Shown here piece after piece: positions 52,750 through 61,537 of a stretch of DNA of 64,000 nucleotides. The stretch is taken from contig CAJXRD010000005.1 in assembly GCA_913058295.1 (NCBI GenBank), forward strand, positions 1-64,000. The letters run 5' to 3'. The notes beneath the pieces are model-generated. The model was not told the DNA's origin, made no database searches, and worked only from the letters and a program-made list of their open reading frames with translations. How positions within the stretch are numbered: the stretch's first letter is position 1; every line of letters begins with the position of its first letter. The stretch is from an uncultured Flavobacteriales bacterium. Its GTDB lineage: Bacteria; Bacteroidota; Bacteroidia; Flavobacteriales; Flavobacteriaceae. Both the position numbers and the translations under genes were made by a program.

Positions 52750-53055
52750 ATGAAAACCATAGGCACACACAATTATTATGTTTACATCCTCACAAATAAA
52801 TTAAAAACGGTTCTCTATACTGGGGTAACAAATAATTTAAAAGAAAGATTATATCATCACAGAAATCCATTGCCCTTTTCTAAAGCATTTACTGCAAAAT
52901 ATAAATGTTTTTACTTAATTTACTCCGAACACTTTTTTAAAATTGATAATGCCATAAAAAGGGAAAAACAAATAAAAGGCTGGAGTAGAGGAAAAAAAGA
53001 AATAATTATTTCAGAATTCAATTCTAAATGGAACTTTTTGAACGATAAAATATAA
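52750..53055 (+). CDS. GIY-YIG endonuclease domain protein
   Basis: 101 residues forming a single GIY-YIG domain: YYVYILTNKLKTVLYTGVTNNLKERLYHHR near residues 9-38 (YVY...YTG variant of the GIY-YIG signature with Arg in the catalytic helix), then a conserved FFKIDNAIKREKQIKGWSRGKKEIII. Small standalone proteins of this type are UPF0213/YhbQ-like; substrate is uncertain. The gene is bracketed by palindromic repeats 66 bp upstream and 2 bp downstream, which suggests a functional or mobility link. Confidence 0.88.
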   Translation: MKTIGTHNYYVYILTNKLKTVLYTGVTNNLKERLYHHRNPLPFSKAFTAKYKCFYLIYSEHFFKIDNAIKREKQIKGWSRGKKEIIISEFNSKWNFLNDKI

Positions 53056-53057
53056 AG

Positions 53058-53083
53058 ATTCTTCGCCTTCGACTCTGAATTAC
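53058..53083. repeat. Half copy of the palindromic repeat
   Basis: GATTCTTCGCCTTCGACTCTGAATTAC resembles the right half of the complete elements (GATTCTTC...CTGAATGAC). It begins 2 bp after the GIY-YIG stop codon. Confidence 0.65.
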
Positions 53084-53120
53084 AATTCGCTATAAATGTC
53101 AACACTCTCTGTAGAACACT

Positions 53121-53214
53121 GTCATTCAGAACGCATTGAAGAATCTCATTATCACAAAATATAGATTCTTCGGTCGCACCCTTCGACAAGCTCAGGGAAC
53201 ACCCTCTGAATGAC
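53121..53214. repeat. Palindromic repeat element, second complete copy
   Basis: Left end GTCATTCAGAA (53121-53131) and right end TCTGAATGAC (to 53214), inner arms TGAAGAATC and GATTCTTC. The right half contains CTTCGACAAGCTCAG (53181-53195), a 15-mer also found at 21955-21969 in the asnB leader. Confidence 0.85.
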
Positions 53215-53227
53215 AATAAAAGCATAA

Positions 53228-53265
53228 AAATAAAGACTATTCAAATTAATGAATAGTCTTTATTT
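53228..53265. terminator. Bidirectional terminator between the GIY-YIG region and trxB
   Basis: Perfect 16-bp stem, AAATAAAGACTATTCA (53228-53243) paired with TGAATAGTCTTTATTT (53250-53265), 6-nt loop. A/T flanks allow termination in either direction; it serves trxB on the minus strand. Confidence 0.82.
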
Positions 53266-53277
53266 AAATTTAATTGA

Positions 53278-53311
53278 GATTCTTCGCTACCTAAACTTCG
53301 CTCTGAATGAC
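53278..53311. repeat. Half copy of the palindromic repeat next to trxB
   Basis: GATTCTTCGCTACC...CTCTGAATGAC ends 3 bp before the trxB stop codon. It matches the right half of the complete elements. Confidence 0.7.
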
Positions 53312-53314
53312 AAC

Positions 53315-54262
53315 TTATACTAAAGCTCCAAGATATCTTTCAGAATCTAAAGCTGCCATACAACCTGTTCCTGCTGCTGTAACCGCTTGACGATATTCTT
53401 TATCTTGAACATCACCACAAGCAAATACACCCGGTAAGTTGGTTTTGGTAGATTTTCCTTTGGTAATTAAATAACCAACATCATCCATATCCAATACGTC
53501 ATTAAATAATTCTGTATTTGGTTTATGTCCAATTGCAATAAATACTCCAGTCACATCAATAACTTGCGTTTCTTGTGTTTGATTATTTATAGCACGAACT
53601 CCTTCCACTACACTCTCCCCTAAGACCTCATCCAATTCGGTATTATATAAAACGGTAATGTTTTCTGTTTTTTTCACTCTGGTTTGCATAGCCTTAGAAG
53701 CTCTCATAAAATCTTTACGAACTAACATCGTAACCGATTTACATATATTAGCTAAATAGGTTGCTTCTTCCGCTGCTGTATCTCCAGCACCTACGACAAC
53801 AACATCCTGTCCTTTATAAAAGAATCCATCACAAGTTGCACAAGCAGAAACTCCTCCACCTATTAAACGTTGTTCGCTTTCTAAACCTAAATACTTTGCA
53901 GTTGCACCAGTTGAAATAATTACTGTTTCTGCTTCTATTTGCTTAGTACCATCGACAGTTACTTTATGTATCCCTCCTTCGTCTTCACTAAAATTTACGG
54001 CAGTTACCATTCCAAACCTTACTTCGGTACCAAAACGTTCCGCTTGATTTTTAAAATCTTCCATCATCGCTGTTCCATCTGTCCCTTTTGGGTAACCAGG
54101 ATAATTATCCACTTCGGTAGTAGTCGTTAACTGACCTCCCATCTGTAATCCTGTGTACATTATTGGGTACAATTCAGCTCTTGCAGCATAAATCGCTGCA
54201 GTGTATCCTGCAGGCCCTGAACCAATAATTAAGCATTTTATTTTTTCTGTAGTATCTGACAT
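53315..54262 (-). CDS. trxB: Thioredoxin-disulfide reductase
   Basis: 315 residues. FAD-binding GSGPAGYTAAIYAARA (14-29), redox pair C141/C144 in SACATCDGFFY, NADPH-binding VVGAGDTAAEEATYLA, and the C-terminal FAD motif GVFACGDVQDKEYRQAVTAAGTGCMAA. It reduces thioredoxin with NADPH in the cytoplasm. Its upstream region holds a TACTTTTG -7 box at 54285-54292 (minus strand). The gene ends in a bidirectional terminator. Confidence 0.97.
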   Translation of the reverse strand: MSDTTEKIKCLIIGSGPAGYTAAIYAARAELYPIMYTGLQMGGQLTTTTEVDNYPGYPKGTDGTAMMEDFKNQAERFGTEVRFGMVTAVNFSEDEGGIHKVTVDGTKQIEAETVIISTGATAKYLGLESEQRLIGGGVSACATCDGFFYKGQDVVVVGAGDTAAEEATYLANICKSVTMLVRKDFMRASKAMQTRVKKTENITVLYNTELDEVLGESVVEGVRAINNQTQETQVIDVTGVFIAIGHKPNTELFNDVLDMDDVGYLITKGKSTKTNLPGVFACGDVQDKEYRQAVTAAGTGCMAALDSERYLGALV

Positions 54263-54776
54263 AGTATATTTTTTTTTCTGAAAACAAAAGTACTCAATTT
54301 ATCAAATGCAAAAGTTAAATTTTATTGAGATTTATTATTCTATTATTAACTTTTCTTATTGAGTAAACGTCTAAAGTTTCAAGTATTTTGAAGTGCCTAA
54401 AATTAGAGCTATCTTTTGATTCAATAAGAATGTTTCAAAAAGTGTTTAAGTAGGTTTTAACTGAAGACACCATACTTTTAATATTAAAAGATATTTGAAA
54501 AATAAGTATTATAAAAATTACTATAAATTTTATAATTCCAGTTTATTCTTTGTTCCCTGCCTGCCGTTAGGCAGGTTGATTCTAAAATCGTTGCGGTATT
54601 ATACTTTAAGTCGGATACTAATGATATTTTACACTTAAGGCACTTATAAATTTAGCGCATTTTAATTACTTTTAATTTTCAAAATTCTTACTTTTAATTT
54701 TTCATTATTTAATATAGAAATATAGATGATATTCATTTTTGCTTAACTATATTTCCAACAAAAGAAAACAACTCCT
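54263..54776. other. 514-bp divergent intergenic region
   Basis: Contains the trxB promoter at the left. A 10-bp inverted repeat TTCTTATTGA (54353-54362) / TCAATAAGAA (54421-54430) encloses a smaller TTCAA-TTGAA hairpin. A 16-bp palindrome CTTTTAATATTAAAAG lies at 54475-54490 and a G+C-rich hairpin CCTGCC-GTTA-GGCAGG at 54560-54575. I see no coding region; a small RNA or regulatory region for acs is possible. Confidence 0.55.
54285..54292 (-). promoter_or_regulatory. -7 box for trxB
   Basis: On the minus strand TACTTTTG, about 23 bp before the trxB ATG. A TTTG stands 16 bp farther upstream, slightly closer than the usual -33 spacing. Confidence 0.55.
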
Positions 54777-56684
54777 ATGAGTAATTACCATATCAAACAT
54801 CTTGAAGAGTATTTTAAAGTATATCGAAAGTCTGTAAGAGAGCCCGAAATATTTTGGGAAGAAATTGCAGAAGAACATTTTTTATGGCGCAAACGATGGG
54901 ATAAAGTATTGTCTTGGGATTTCAAAAAACCTGAAATAAGTTGGTTTGAAGGTGCTCAATTAAACATTACCGAAAATTGCATTGACCGTCATCTAGTAAC
55001 TAAAGGGGATAAAACTGCCATTTTATTTGAACCTAATGATCCAAATGAAAAAGCACAGCACATAACTTATAATGACCTTTATAAAAAAGTCAATCAATTT
55101 GCTAATGTTCTAAAACAACAAGGCGTAAATAAGGGAGATCGTGTTTGTATTTATCTTCCGATGATACCCGAGTTAGCAATTTCACTTTTAGCTTGTGCTC
55201 GTATTGGCGCAATACATTCTGTAGTATTTGCCGGGTTTTCTTCCACCGCATTATCGACAAGAATTAACGATTCCGATTGTAAAATGGTAATTACTTCAGA
55301 TGGATCTTATCGAGGTTCAAAAACTATCGATTTAAAAGGAATTGTAGATGAAGCTTTAGAAAGCTGTCCCGATGTAAAAAACGTATTGGTTGCCAAACGT
55401 ATCCATTCAGAAATATTTATGAAGGAAGGAAGAGACCAATGGTTACAACCATTATTAGATCAAGCTTCTACAGAATGTGAACCAACATTAATGGATGCAG
55501 AAGATCCATTATTTATATTATACACTTCTGGGTCTACTGGAAAACCAAAAGGGATGGTACATACCACTGCTGGTTATATGGTATATACCGCATATACTTT
55601 TAAGAATATGTTTCAATATAAAGAAAATGATGTGTATTGGTGTACCGCAGATATAGGTTGGATTACTGGGCATAGCTATATTGTTTATGGCCCATTAGCA
55701 AATGGTGCGACTACAGTGATTTTCGAAGGCGTTCCTAGTTATCCTGACTTCGGAAGGTTTTGGGATATCATTCAAAAACATAAAATTAATCAATTTTATA
55801 CTGCACCTACAGCTATTAGAGCTTTGGCAAAAGAAAAAATAGAGTTTGTAGAATATTACGATTTATCCTCTTTAAAAGTTATTGGCTCTGTTGGAGAACC
55901 CATCAACGAAGAAGCTTGGCATTGGTACAACGATAATATTGGAAAACGCAATAGCCCAGTGATCGATACCTGGTGGCAAACTGAAACTGGCGGAATTATG
56001 ATTTCCCCCATTCCTTATGTGACACCAACAATTCCAACCTATGCTACGCTTCCTTTTATTGGAATTCAACCTGCTATAATGGATGATAAAGGAAAGGAGT
56101 TAAACGGAAATCAAGTTGAAGGAAGACTTTGTATTAAATTCCCTTGGCCTTCCATAGCAAGAACCATTTGGGGCGATCATAAAAGGTATAAAGAAACTTA
56201 TTTTTCAACTTTTGAAAACAACTATTTTACAGGAGATGGCGCATTACGTGATGCAACAGGCTATTATAGAATTACTGGTAGAGTAGACGATGTTATTATT
56301 GTGTCTGGTCATAATTTAGGCACAGCTCCAATAGAAGATGCAATTAACGAACATCCAGCAGTTGCTGAATCCGCAATCGTTGGGATTCCTCATGACATAA
56401 AAGGAAATGCATTGTACGGTTATGTTATCTTAAAAGAAATAGGAAATACACGTGATCAAAACAATCTTCGTAAAGAAATAAACCAAATCATTACCGAGCA
56501 TATTGGTCCTATTGCTAAGTTGGAAAAAATTCAATTTACCAATGGATTACCAAAAACCAGAAGTGGTAAAATTATGCGTAGAATATTGAGAAAAATTGCT
56601 GGTGGTGATACTAGTAATTTAGGAGATACTTCTACCCTTCTTAATCCAGAAGTTGTCAAAGAAATAATGGCAAATGTTTTATAA
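54777..56684 (+). CDS. acs: Acetyl-CoA synthetase
   Basis: 635 residues of the AMP-forming ligase family. It has the P-loop-like YTSGSTGKPKGMVHT, DTWWQTETGGIM, YFTGDGALRDATGYYRITGRVDDVI and the acetylatable Lys region LPKTRSGKIMRRILRKIAGG. It makes acetyl-CoA from acetate, ATP and CoA. Length and motif order match Acs. The 514-bp region upstream is the likely control region. Confidence 0.96.
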   Translation: MSNYHIKHLEEYFKVYRKSVREPEIFWEEIAEEHFLWRKRWDKVLSWDFKKPEISWFEGAQLNITENCIDRHLVTKGDKTAILFEPNDPNEKAQHITYNDLYKKVNQFANVLKQQGVNKGDRVCIYLPMIPELAISLLACARIGAIHSVVFAGFSSTALSTRINDSDCKMVITSDGSYRGSKTIDLKGIVDEALESCPDVKNVLVAKRIHSEIFMKEGRDQWLQPLLDQASTECEPTLMDAEDPLFILYTSGSTGKPKGMVHTTAGYMVYTAYTFKNMFQYKENDVYWCTADIGWITGHSYIVYGPLANGATTVIFEGVPSYPDFGRFWDIIQKHKINQFYTAPTAIRALAKEKIEFVEYYDLSSLKVIGSVGEPINEEAWHWYNDNIGKRNSPVIDTWWQTETGGIMISPIPYVTPTIPTYATLPFIGIQPAIMDDKGKELNGNQVEGRLCIKFPWPSIARTIWGDHKRYKETYFSTFENNYFTGDGALRDATGYYRITGRVDDVIIVSGHNLGTAPIEDAINEHPAVAESAIVGIPHDIKGNALYGYVILKEIGNTRDQNNLRKEINQIITEHIGPIAKLEKIQFTNGLPKTRSGKIMRRILRKIAGGDTSNLGDTSTLLNPEVVKEIMANVL

Positions 56685-56703
56685 AAAAACTATTACAATT
56701 TAA

Positions 56704-57084
56704 ATGGAATTAGATTTTATAGATAATGTCAATGAATTTGGCGAAAGTGTAGTAAGACTTTATAATTTTGATAAAAGTGAGGCTATCCAATTAAGAGACT
56801 TGATCATTCAAACCATAATTCTAAAAAAACAACGATTAGATCTTTCTAGTTTAGAATTTATAGAGCCTCGAAATTGCAATTTAATTTTTGGTCTTTTTAA
56901 AACAGATGAAGGAATATTAAGCAGTGATAATCAAACTTTTTATTGTGCCTTAACTCTAGAGGGGTATATGAATATGCTAAAATTAATAGAACCCTTCTGT
57001 CATAAAAATACAAAGGGGCATCAATATTTATACGATATTGACAACCCTATAGATTTTTTATTTTCTCCTGCTGGTACTTGGTAA
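56704..57084 (+). CDS. Conserved hypothetical protein downstream of acs
   Basis: 126 residues. Segments such as NEFGESVVRLYNFDKSEAIQL, LDLSSLEFIEPRNCNLIFGL and a terminal LFSPAGTW look like a conserved flavobacterial family I cannot name. No signal peptide, helix or catalytic motif. It starts 19 bp after acs and is probably cotranscribed. Confidence 0.72.
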   Translation: MELDFIDNVNEFGESVVRLYNFDKSEAIQLRDLIIQTIILKKQRLDLSSLEFIEPRNCNLIFGLFKTDEGILSSDNQTFYCALTLEGYMNMLKLIEPFCHKNTKGHQYLYDIDNPIDFLFSPAGTW

Positions 57085-57093
57085 GTTTATTTA

Positions 57094-57318
57094 TTAAATA
57101 GCCAATTCCTTTTCCACCAAAGATTTAATTTTCAAAGCCTTTTCAAAATGATCCAGTTGTTTTGTTTTAATCCACCAAGTGGCAGCTTCATACAATAAAA
57201 CTGGGTTTTCATTTTTATTCGAAAAAAAAGCATAAAAAGACAAACCTACATTGGATCCTTTTTGATTTATCTTTTTATCACAAACTTCGATGATTTTATT
57301 TCGCAATTCAATCGTCAT
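57094..57318 (-). CDS. Small hypothetical protein
   Basis: 74 residues (MTIELRNKIIEVCDKKINQKG), soluble and helical. Not recognised. Its start lies 3 bp beyond the helicase stop on the same strand, so it is the downstream partner of the helicase gene. It converges with the 56704 gene. Confidence 0.65.
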   Translation of the reverse strand: MTIELRNKIIEVCDKKINQKGSNVGLSFYAFFSNKNENPVLLYEAATWWIKTKQLDHFEKALKIKSLVEKELAI

Positions 57319-57321
57319 TTT

Positions 57322-58620
57322 TTAAAACCGTCTTTTTTTAGAACGCCTTTTTTTATCATGTTTTGGATCTTTTGCACCAAAGCCTCTTGTAGTAGTCTTT
57401 TTTGAATCATTGGATTTTCGATTTCCAGAATTCCGGTTACCTCCACCTCCACCTTGTCCGCGCTTAATTGGTTTTGTGGAAGCATTAGGGTCAGGTTCAA
57501 AGCCTTCTATAATTTCAACAGGAAATTTTAAGCCAACTAATTTCTCAATATCTTTCAGATAAGATGTTTCCTCTGCACATACCAAAGATAAAGCCTCCCC
57601 TTTTGCTCCTGCTCTACCCGTTCTTCCAATTCTATGTACATAGTCTTCAGAAATATTAGGCAATTCAAAATTAATAACGTGTGGTAATAATGGAATATCC
57701 AATCCCCTTGCTGCGATATCTGTTGCAACCAAAACCCGAATAGAGTTATTCTTAAACCCTGCCAAAGCTTTGGTACGTGCACCTTGCGATTTGTTTCCAT
57801 GAATAGCAGATGCAGTTATTCCCGCAGCTACCATTTTTTGACAAAGACGATTTGCACCATGTTTCGTTCTAGTAAAAACCAAAACTTGTTTCCAATTACC
57901 ATCAGAAATAAGTTTAATAATAAGCCCTGTTTTTTTGTCTTTAGCAACACGATAAACTTTTTGTTCTATCGCATCAACAGTAGTGTTTTGAGGAGCAGCT
58001 TCCACTAAAACTGGACGGCTTAAAAACTCATTCGCTAGTTTTTTAATTTCTTTTGAAAAGGTAGCTGAAAACAATAAATTCTGCCTTTTATTTGGCATTA
58101 AATCTATAATTTTTCTAATGTCTCTTAGAAAGCCCATATCCAACATTCTATCTGCTTCATCTAAAACTAAAATTTCAATGTTAGACAAGGATAATAATCT
58201 TTGATTTTGTAAATCAAGCAAACGACCAGGAGTAGCAACAAGAACATCAACTCCCCTACGAATCGTTGATACTTGAGGTCTTTGGTTAACACCTCCAAAA
58301 ATAACGGTAGAACGAATGTCTATAAATTCGCTATATGACTTTACATTAGCATGTACTTGTGCTGCTAGTTCACGTGTTGGAGTCAACACTAAAGCACGAA
58401 TAGGGCGTTTGCGTAATTGCTGTCCTTGTGACAAAATCTGAAGCATAGGCAGGGTAAATCCTGCTGTTTTCCCAGTACCGGTTTGTGCTGAAGCTAAAAT
58501 ATCCTTACCCTCTAAAATTAAAGGAATTGCTTTTTCTTGTATTACTGATGGAGTAGTATAGCCTTGTTTTTCTACGGCTTTTAATAAGGCTTTTGATAAA
58601 CCTAAAGAGTTAAATGACAT
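57322..58620 (-). CDS. rhlE: DEAD-box RNA helicase, RhlE-like
   Basis: 432 residues with the ordered DEAD-box motifs: Q motif ([12 protein letters not shown]), [34 protein letters not shown], and in domain 2 ARGLDIP and [10 protein letters not shown]. The last ~45 residues are a basic/Gly-rich RNA-binding tail ending [10 protein letters not shown]. It should unwind RNA in ribosome assembly or cold adaptation. A TATCTTTG -7 box lies about 50 bp upstream (58670-58677, minus strand). Confidence 0.94.
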   Translation of the reverse strand: MSFNSLGLSKALLKAVEKQGYTTPSVIQEKAIPLILEGKDILASAQTGTGKTAGFTLPMLQILSQGQQLRKRPIRALVLTPTRELAAQVHANVKSYSEFIDIRSTVIFGGVNQRPQVSTIRRGVDVLVATPGRLLDLQNQRLLSLSNIEILVLDEADRMLDMGFLRDIRKIIDLMPNKRQNLLFSATFSKEIKKLANEFLSRPVLVEAAPQNTTVDAIEQKVYRVAKDKKTGLIIKLISDGNWKQVLVFTRTKHGANRLCQKMVAAGITASAIHGNKSQGARTKALAGFKNNSIRVLVATDIAARGLDIPLLPHVINFELPNISEDYVHRIGRTGRAGAKGEALSLVCAEETSYLKDIEKLVGLKFPVEIIEGFEPDPNASTKPIKRGQGGGGGNRNSGNRKSNDSKKTTTRGFGAKDPKHDKKRRSKKRRF

Positions 58621-58669
58621 ATAAGATTTTATAAAAAGGAATAAGAAATTGTCCCTTTTTTATTTGTGG

Positions 58670-58677
58670 CAAAGATA
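58670..58677 (-). promoter_or_regulatory. -7 box for the helicase gene
   Basis: Minus strand TATCTTTG matches TAnnTTTG, about 50 bp upstream of the start at 58620. No clear -33 TTG at the ideal spacing. Confidence 0.5.
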
Positions 58678-58814
58678 CAAGATAATTAATAAGGTTTATC
58701 CTTACAAATAGCATAACATTATATAATTGTGCTTTTTGGAGACAAAGAAGCTGCTAAGTAAATACCTTTCTATCAGTAACTTAAATAATTAGTCTTAGAA
58801 TAAAATAATATTTT

Positions 58815-58842
58815 GTTTAACTTATAGCTATATTTGTTAAAC
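58815..58842. promoter_or_regulatory. Candidate TetR operator overlapping the operon -7 box
   Basis: GTTTAAC (58815-58821) and GTTAAAC (58836-58842) are exact inverted half-sites with start-to-start spacing of 21 bp, two helical turns. A TATATTTG -7 box (58829-58836) sits between and touches the second half-site; a second match, TATTTTTG, lies at 58849-58856. Binding here would block the promoter of the downstream operon. Confidence 0.55.
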
Positions 58843-58875
58843 GTTTTGTATTTTTGTATAATAATATTTTAAACT

Positions 58876-59526
58876 ATGGCAAAAAAGAAATCAATTACAA
58901 GCACAGATATTATTTCATTTTATATGGAATACTCCTTAGAGTATAATGAACATCCCAAGTCTGTTTATAGTTTTGCGAAAAAATACAATTTTGAGGAAGA
59001 AATATTTTACAAATATTTTGGAAATTTCATGTCTATAGAACAAGCTATTTTTAAAGTGTTTTTTGACAATACTTTATCTATTTTAGAAAAAAGCAATGAT
59101 TATTCCAACTATGGAGCTAGGAATCAATTGATAAGCTTTTATTATTCTTTTTTTGAATTATTAACTGCAAATAGAAGCTATGTCGTTTATGCATTAGATA
59201 GCAAGATTCTAAAAGATATGTATTGCTTAAAATCCCTAAAACAAAGTTTTACAAAGTATATAGAAAATTTAGACATCGGTCTTCTTGAAACAAAACAAGA
59301 CACTATAGATAAAATTCAAAAAAACACTTTAAAAAAGTCTGCTTGGGTCCAATTATTAATTACTTTAAAATATTGGTTAGAAGACACATCTCCATCCTTT
59401 GAGAAAACAGATGTATTTATAGAAAAAACAGTAAATACAAGCTTTGACATTCTAAACATCAAACCTTTAAAAAGCATTATTGACCTTGGAAAATTTTTAT
59501 ACAAAGACAAATCCTTTATGAATTAA
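58876..59526 (+). CDS. TetR-family regulator (first gene of photo-oxidative operon)
   Basis: 216 residues. The N-terminal helix-turn-helix is recognisable though divergent: NEHPKSVYSFAKKYNFEEEIFYKYFGNFMSIEQAIFK. The C-terminal helical domain resembles the TetR_C_33-type seen beside ABC1 kinases in Bacteroidota. It likely represses its own operon via the palindrome at 58815-58842. Its stop and the next start share one base (TAATG). Confidence 0.8.
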   Translation: MAKKKSITSTDIISFYMEYSLEYNEHPKSVYSFAKKYNFEEEIFYKYFGNFMSIEQAIFKVFFDNTLSILEKSNDYSNYGARNQLISFYYSFFELLTANRSYVVYALDSKILKDMYCLKSLKQSFTKYIENLDIGLLETKQDTIDKIQKNTLKKSAWVQLLITLKYWLEDTSPSFEKTDVFIEKTVNTSFDILNIKPLKSIIDLGKFLYKDKSFMN

Positions 59527-60839
59527 TGAAAACTATAGACAAAATACCTACATCAAAAATTCAACGAGCTTCTAAATTATTTCAAACAGGAGCTAAAGTT
59601 GGGGTGAATTATATAAAGTATTATGGGGATAAAATGGTTAATTCTGAAACAGATGCCAAAGATCGCCTTAATCAAAATAATGCAGAGGACATATATGATG
59701 GATTGAAAAACTTAAAAGGTTCTGCTTTAAAAGTAGCTCAAATGCTAAGCATGGATAAAAGTATTTTACCTCAAGCATATGTAGACAAGTTTTCATTATC
59801 ACAATTTTCTGTACCACCTCTATCTCCTCCTTTGGTAATAAAATCTTTCAAGAAGTATTTCGGTAAAGATCCATACGAGTTATTTGATACTTTTGATGCA
59901 ACTTCTGTGAATGCAGCCAGTATTGGTCAAGTTCACCAAGCTAACAAAAATGGGGTTAAGCTTGCTGTGAAAATTCAGTATCCGGGAGTTGCTGAAAGTA
60001 TTTCATCAGATTTGTCTTTAGTTAAACCTATTGCCACTAAAATGTTTAATCTAAAAGGGAAAGATTCTGATAAATACTTTAGGGAAGTAGAAAACAAATT
60101 AATTGAAGAAACTAATTATATTCTAGAAGTTGAGCAAAGTAATATTTTAGTAGAAGCATGTAAAAAGATAAAGAACTTAGAGTTTCCAAATTATTACGAA
60201 GACCTATCCTCTGAAAGAATCATTACAATGGATTGGATGGAAGGTGAACATCTATCAGAATTTACAGCTCACAATAAGGATCAAAAACTATCCAATAAAC
60301 TAGGACAGGCACTTTGGGATTTTTATATGTTTCAATTACACCACCTTCGAAAAGTACAGGCAGATCCACATCCTGGAAATTTTTTAGTATCAAAAAAAGG
60401 AGCCTTAGTTGCTATAGATTTTGGTTGCATGAAAGAAATTCCAGAAGATTTTTACAAACCCTATTTTGACTTAGCCAAAAAAGAGAATATTAGTAATATA
60501 GATTTCTTTACAAAAAAAATGTATGAACTTGAGATTTTGAAACTAGAAGACTCTAGTTATGAAATAGAATTTTTCACAAAATTATTTCATGAATTATTGA
60601 GCCTTTTTACACAACCATTTCAATCGGAAACCTTTAACTTCTCTGATCCTGAGTTTTTTGAAAAAATTGCTAATCTTGGAGAGAAATTTAGCAAGGACAC
60701 ACAATTACGCAAAATGAATGGCAATAGAGGTTCTAAGCATTTTATTTATATGAACAGAACTTTTTTCGGCTTGTATAACCTGATGTTTGATTTAAAAGCT
60801 AATGATATTAAAATAAATAACTACAAATCCTATATATAG
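59526..60839 (+). CDS. ABC1/AarF-family atypical kinase
   Basis: 437 residues. The ABC1 N-terminal signature, usually KxGQ, reads KGSALKVAQMLSMD (KVAQ at 69-72). Ala-rich loop ASIGQVHQA (131-139), catalytic-type Lys in LAVKIQYPG (about 149), and VQADPHPGNFLV with VAIDFGCMKEI complete the kinase core. Homologues support ubiquinone synthesis or lipid homeostasis; in menaquinone bacteria the role is open. It is followed 8 bp later by the SDR gene. Confidence 0.9.
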   Translation: MKTIDKIPTSKIQRASKLFQTGAKVGVNYIKYYGDKMVNSETDAKDRLNQNNAEDIYDGLKNLKGSALKVAQMLSMDKSILPQAYVDKFSLSQFSVPPLSPPLVIKSFKKYFGKDPYELFDTFDATSVNAASIGQVHQANKNGVKLAVKIQYPGVAESISSDLSLVKPIATKMFNLKGKDSDKYFREVENKLIEETNYILEVEQSNILVEACKKIKNLEFPNYYEDLSSERIITMDWMEGEHLSEFTAHNKDQKLSNKLGQALWDFYMFQLHHLRKVQADPHPGNFLVSKKGALVAIDFGCMKEIPEDFYKPYFDLAKKENISNIDFFTKKMYELEILKLEDSSYEIEFFTKLFHELLSLFTQPFQSETFNFSDPEFFEKIANLGEKFSKDTQLRKMNGNRGSKHFIYMNRTFFGLYNLMFDLKANDIKINNYKSYI

Positions 60840-60847
60840 TTGAAATT

Positions 60848-61534
60848 ATGAAAACAGTATTAATAATTGGAGCTAGTAAAGGAATAGGGAATGCTTTATT
60901 AGCAAACTTGTTACCAAATAATACTAAAGTGATAAACCTTAGTAGAACTCTTCCAAAACAAAACCATGAAAATTTAGTGAATTTTCAATGTGATATTTTA
61001 AAAGATGACTTGCCAAATATCGATGCAATTGATAGTTTGGTATACTGTCCTGGAAGTATCAATTTAAAACCAATTTCAAGACTAAGCTTAGATGAATTCA
61101 GACAGGATTTTGAAATAAATGTATTAGGAGCAGTTAAAGCAATAAAACACTATTTACCGCTTATTAAAAACGGTAATAATCCTTCTATTTTATTATTTAG
61201 TACTGTAGCAGCTAAACTTGGAATGCCCTTTCATGCTAGTATTGCTACTGCTAAATCTGGTGTAGAAGGCCTAGTAAAATCATTAGGTGCAGAATTAGCA
61301 CCAACCATAAGAATTAATGCAATTGCTCCAACAGTTACCAAAACCGATTTATCATCAAAAATTTTAAGAAATGAAAAGATGATAGAAAATATAACTCAAA
61401 GGCATCCATTAAAAAAAATATTAGACCCAGTTGAAGTAGCTGATATGGCTACTTTTTTAATCTCAGACAAAGCAAAATCTATTTCAGGTCAAATTTTTGA
61501 AATTGATTGTGGTATAGTTACCTTTAAAATTTAA
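60848..61534 (+). CDS. Short-chain dehydrogenase/reductase
   Basis: 228 residues. NAD(P)-binding GASKGIG at the N-terminus, catalytic Ser in LLFSTVAAKLGMP, and where Tyr-xxx-Lys is expected the text reads HASIATAKSGVEG: the Lys of ATAKSG is present but the Tyr position is Ile/Ala. The C-terminal DPVEVADMATFLISDKAKSISGQ is typical. The missing catalytic Tyr suggests a modified or non-reductase role. Substrate unknown. It starts 8 bp after the kinase gene. Confidence 0.87.
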   Translation: MKTVLIIGASKGIGNALLANLLPNNTKVINLSRTLPKQNHENLVNFQCDILKDDLPNIDAIDSLVYCPGSINLKPISRLSLDEFRQDFEINVLGAVKAIKHYLPLIKNGNNPSILLFSTVAAKLGMPFHASIATAKSGVEGLVKSLGAELAPTIRINAIAPTVTKTDLSSKILRNEKMIENITQRHPLKKILDPVEVADMATFLISDKAKSISGQIFEIDCGIVTFKI

Positions 61535-61537
61535 ATT

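Noticed and set aside
52609-53311. CRISPR array
   Set aside because: The repeats are palindromic with inverted ends, irregular spacing and no cas genes.
58849-58856. Second TAnnTTTG match as the main promoter of the TetR operon
   Set aside because: It lies only 19 bp before the ATG and lacks a spaced -33 element; it cannot be ranked against the box at 58829-58836 without mapping.
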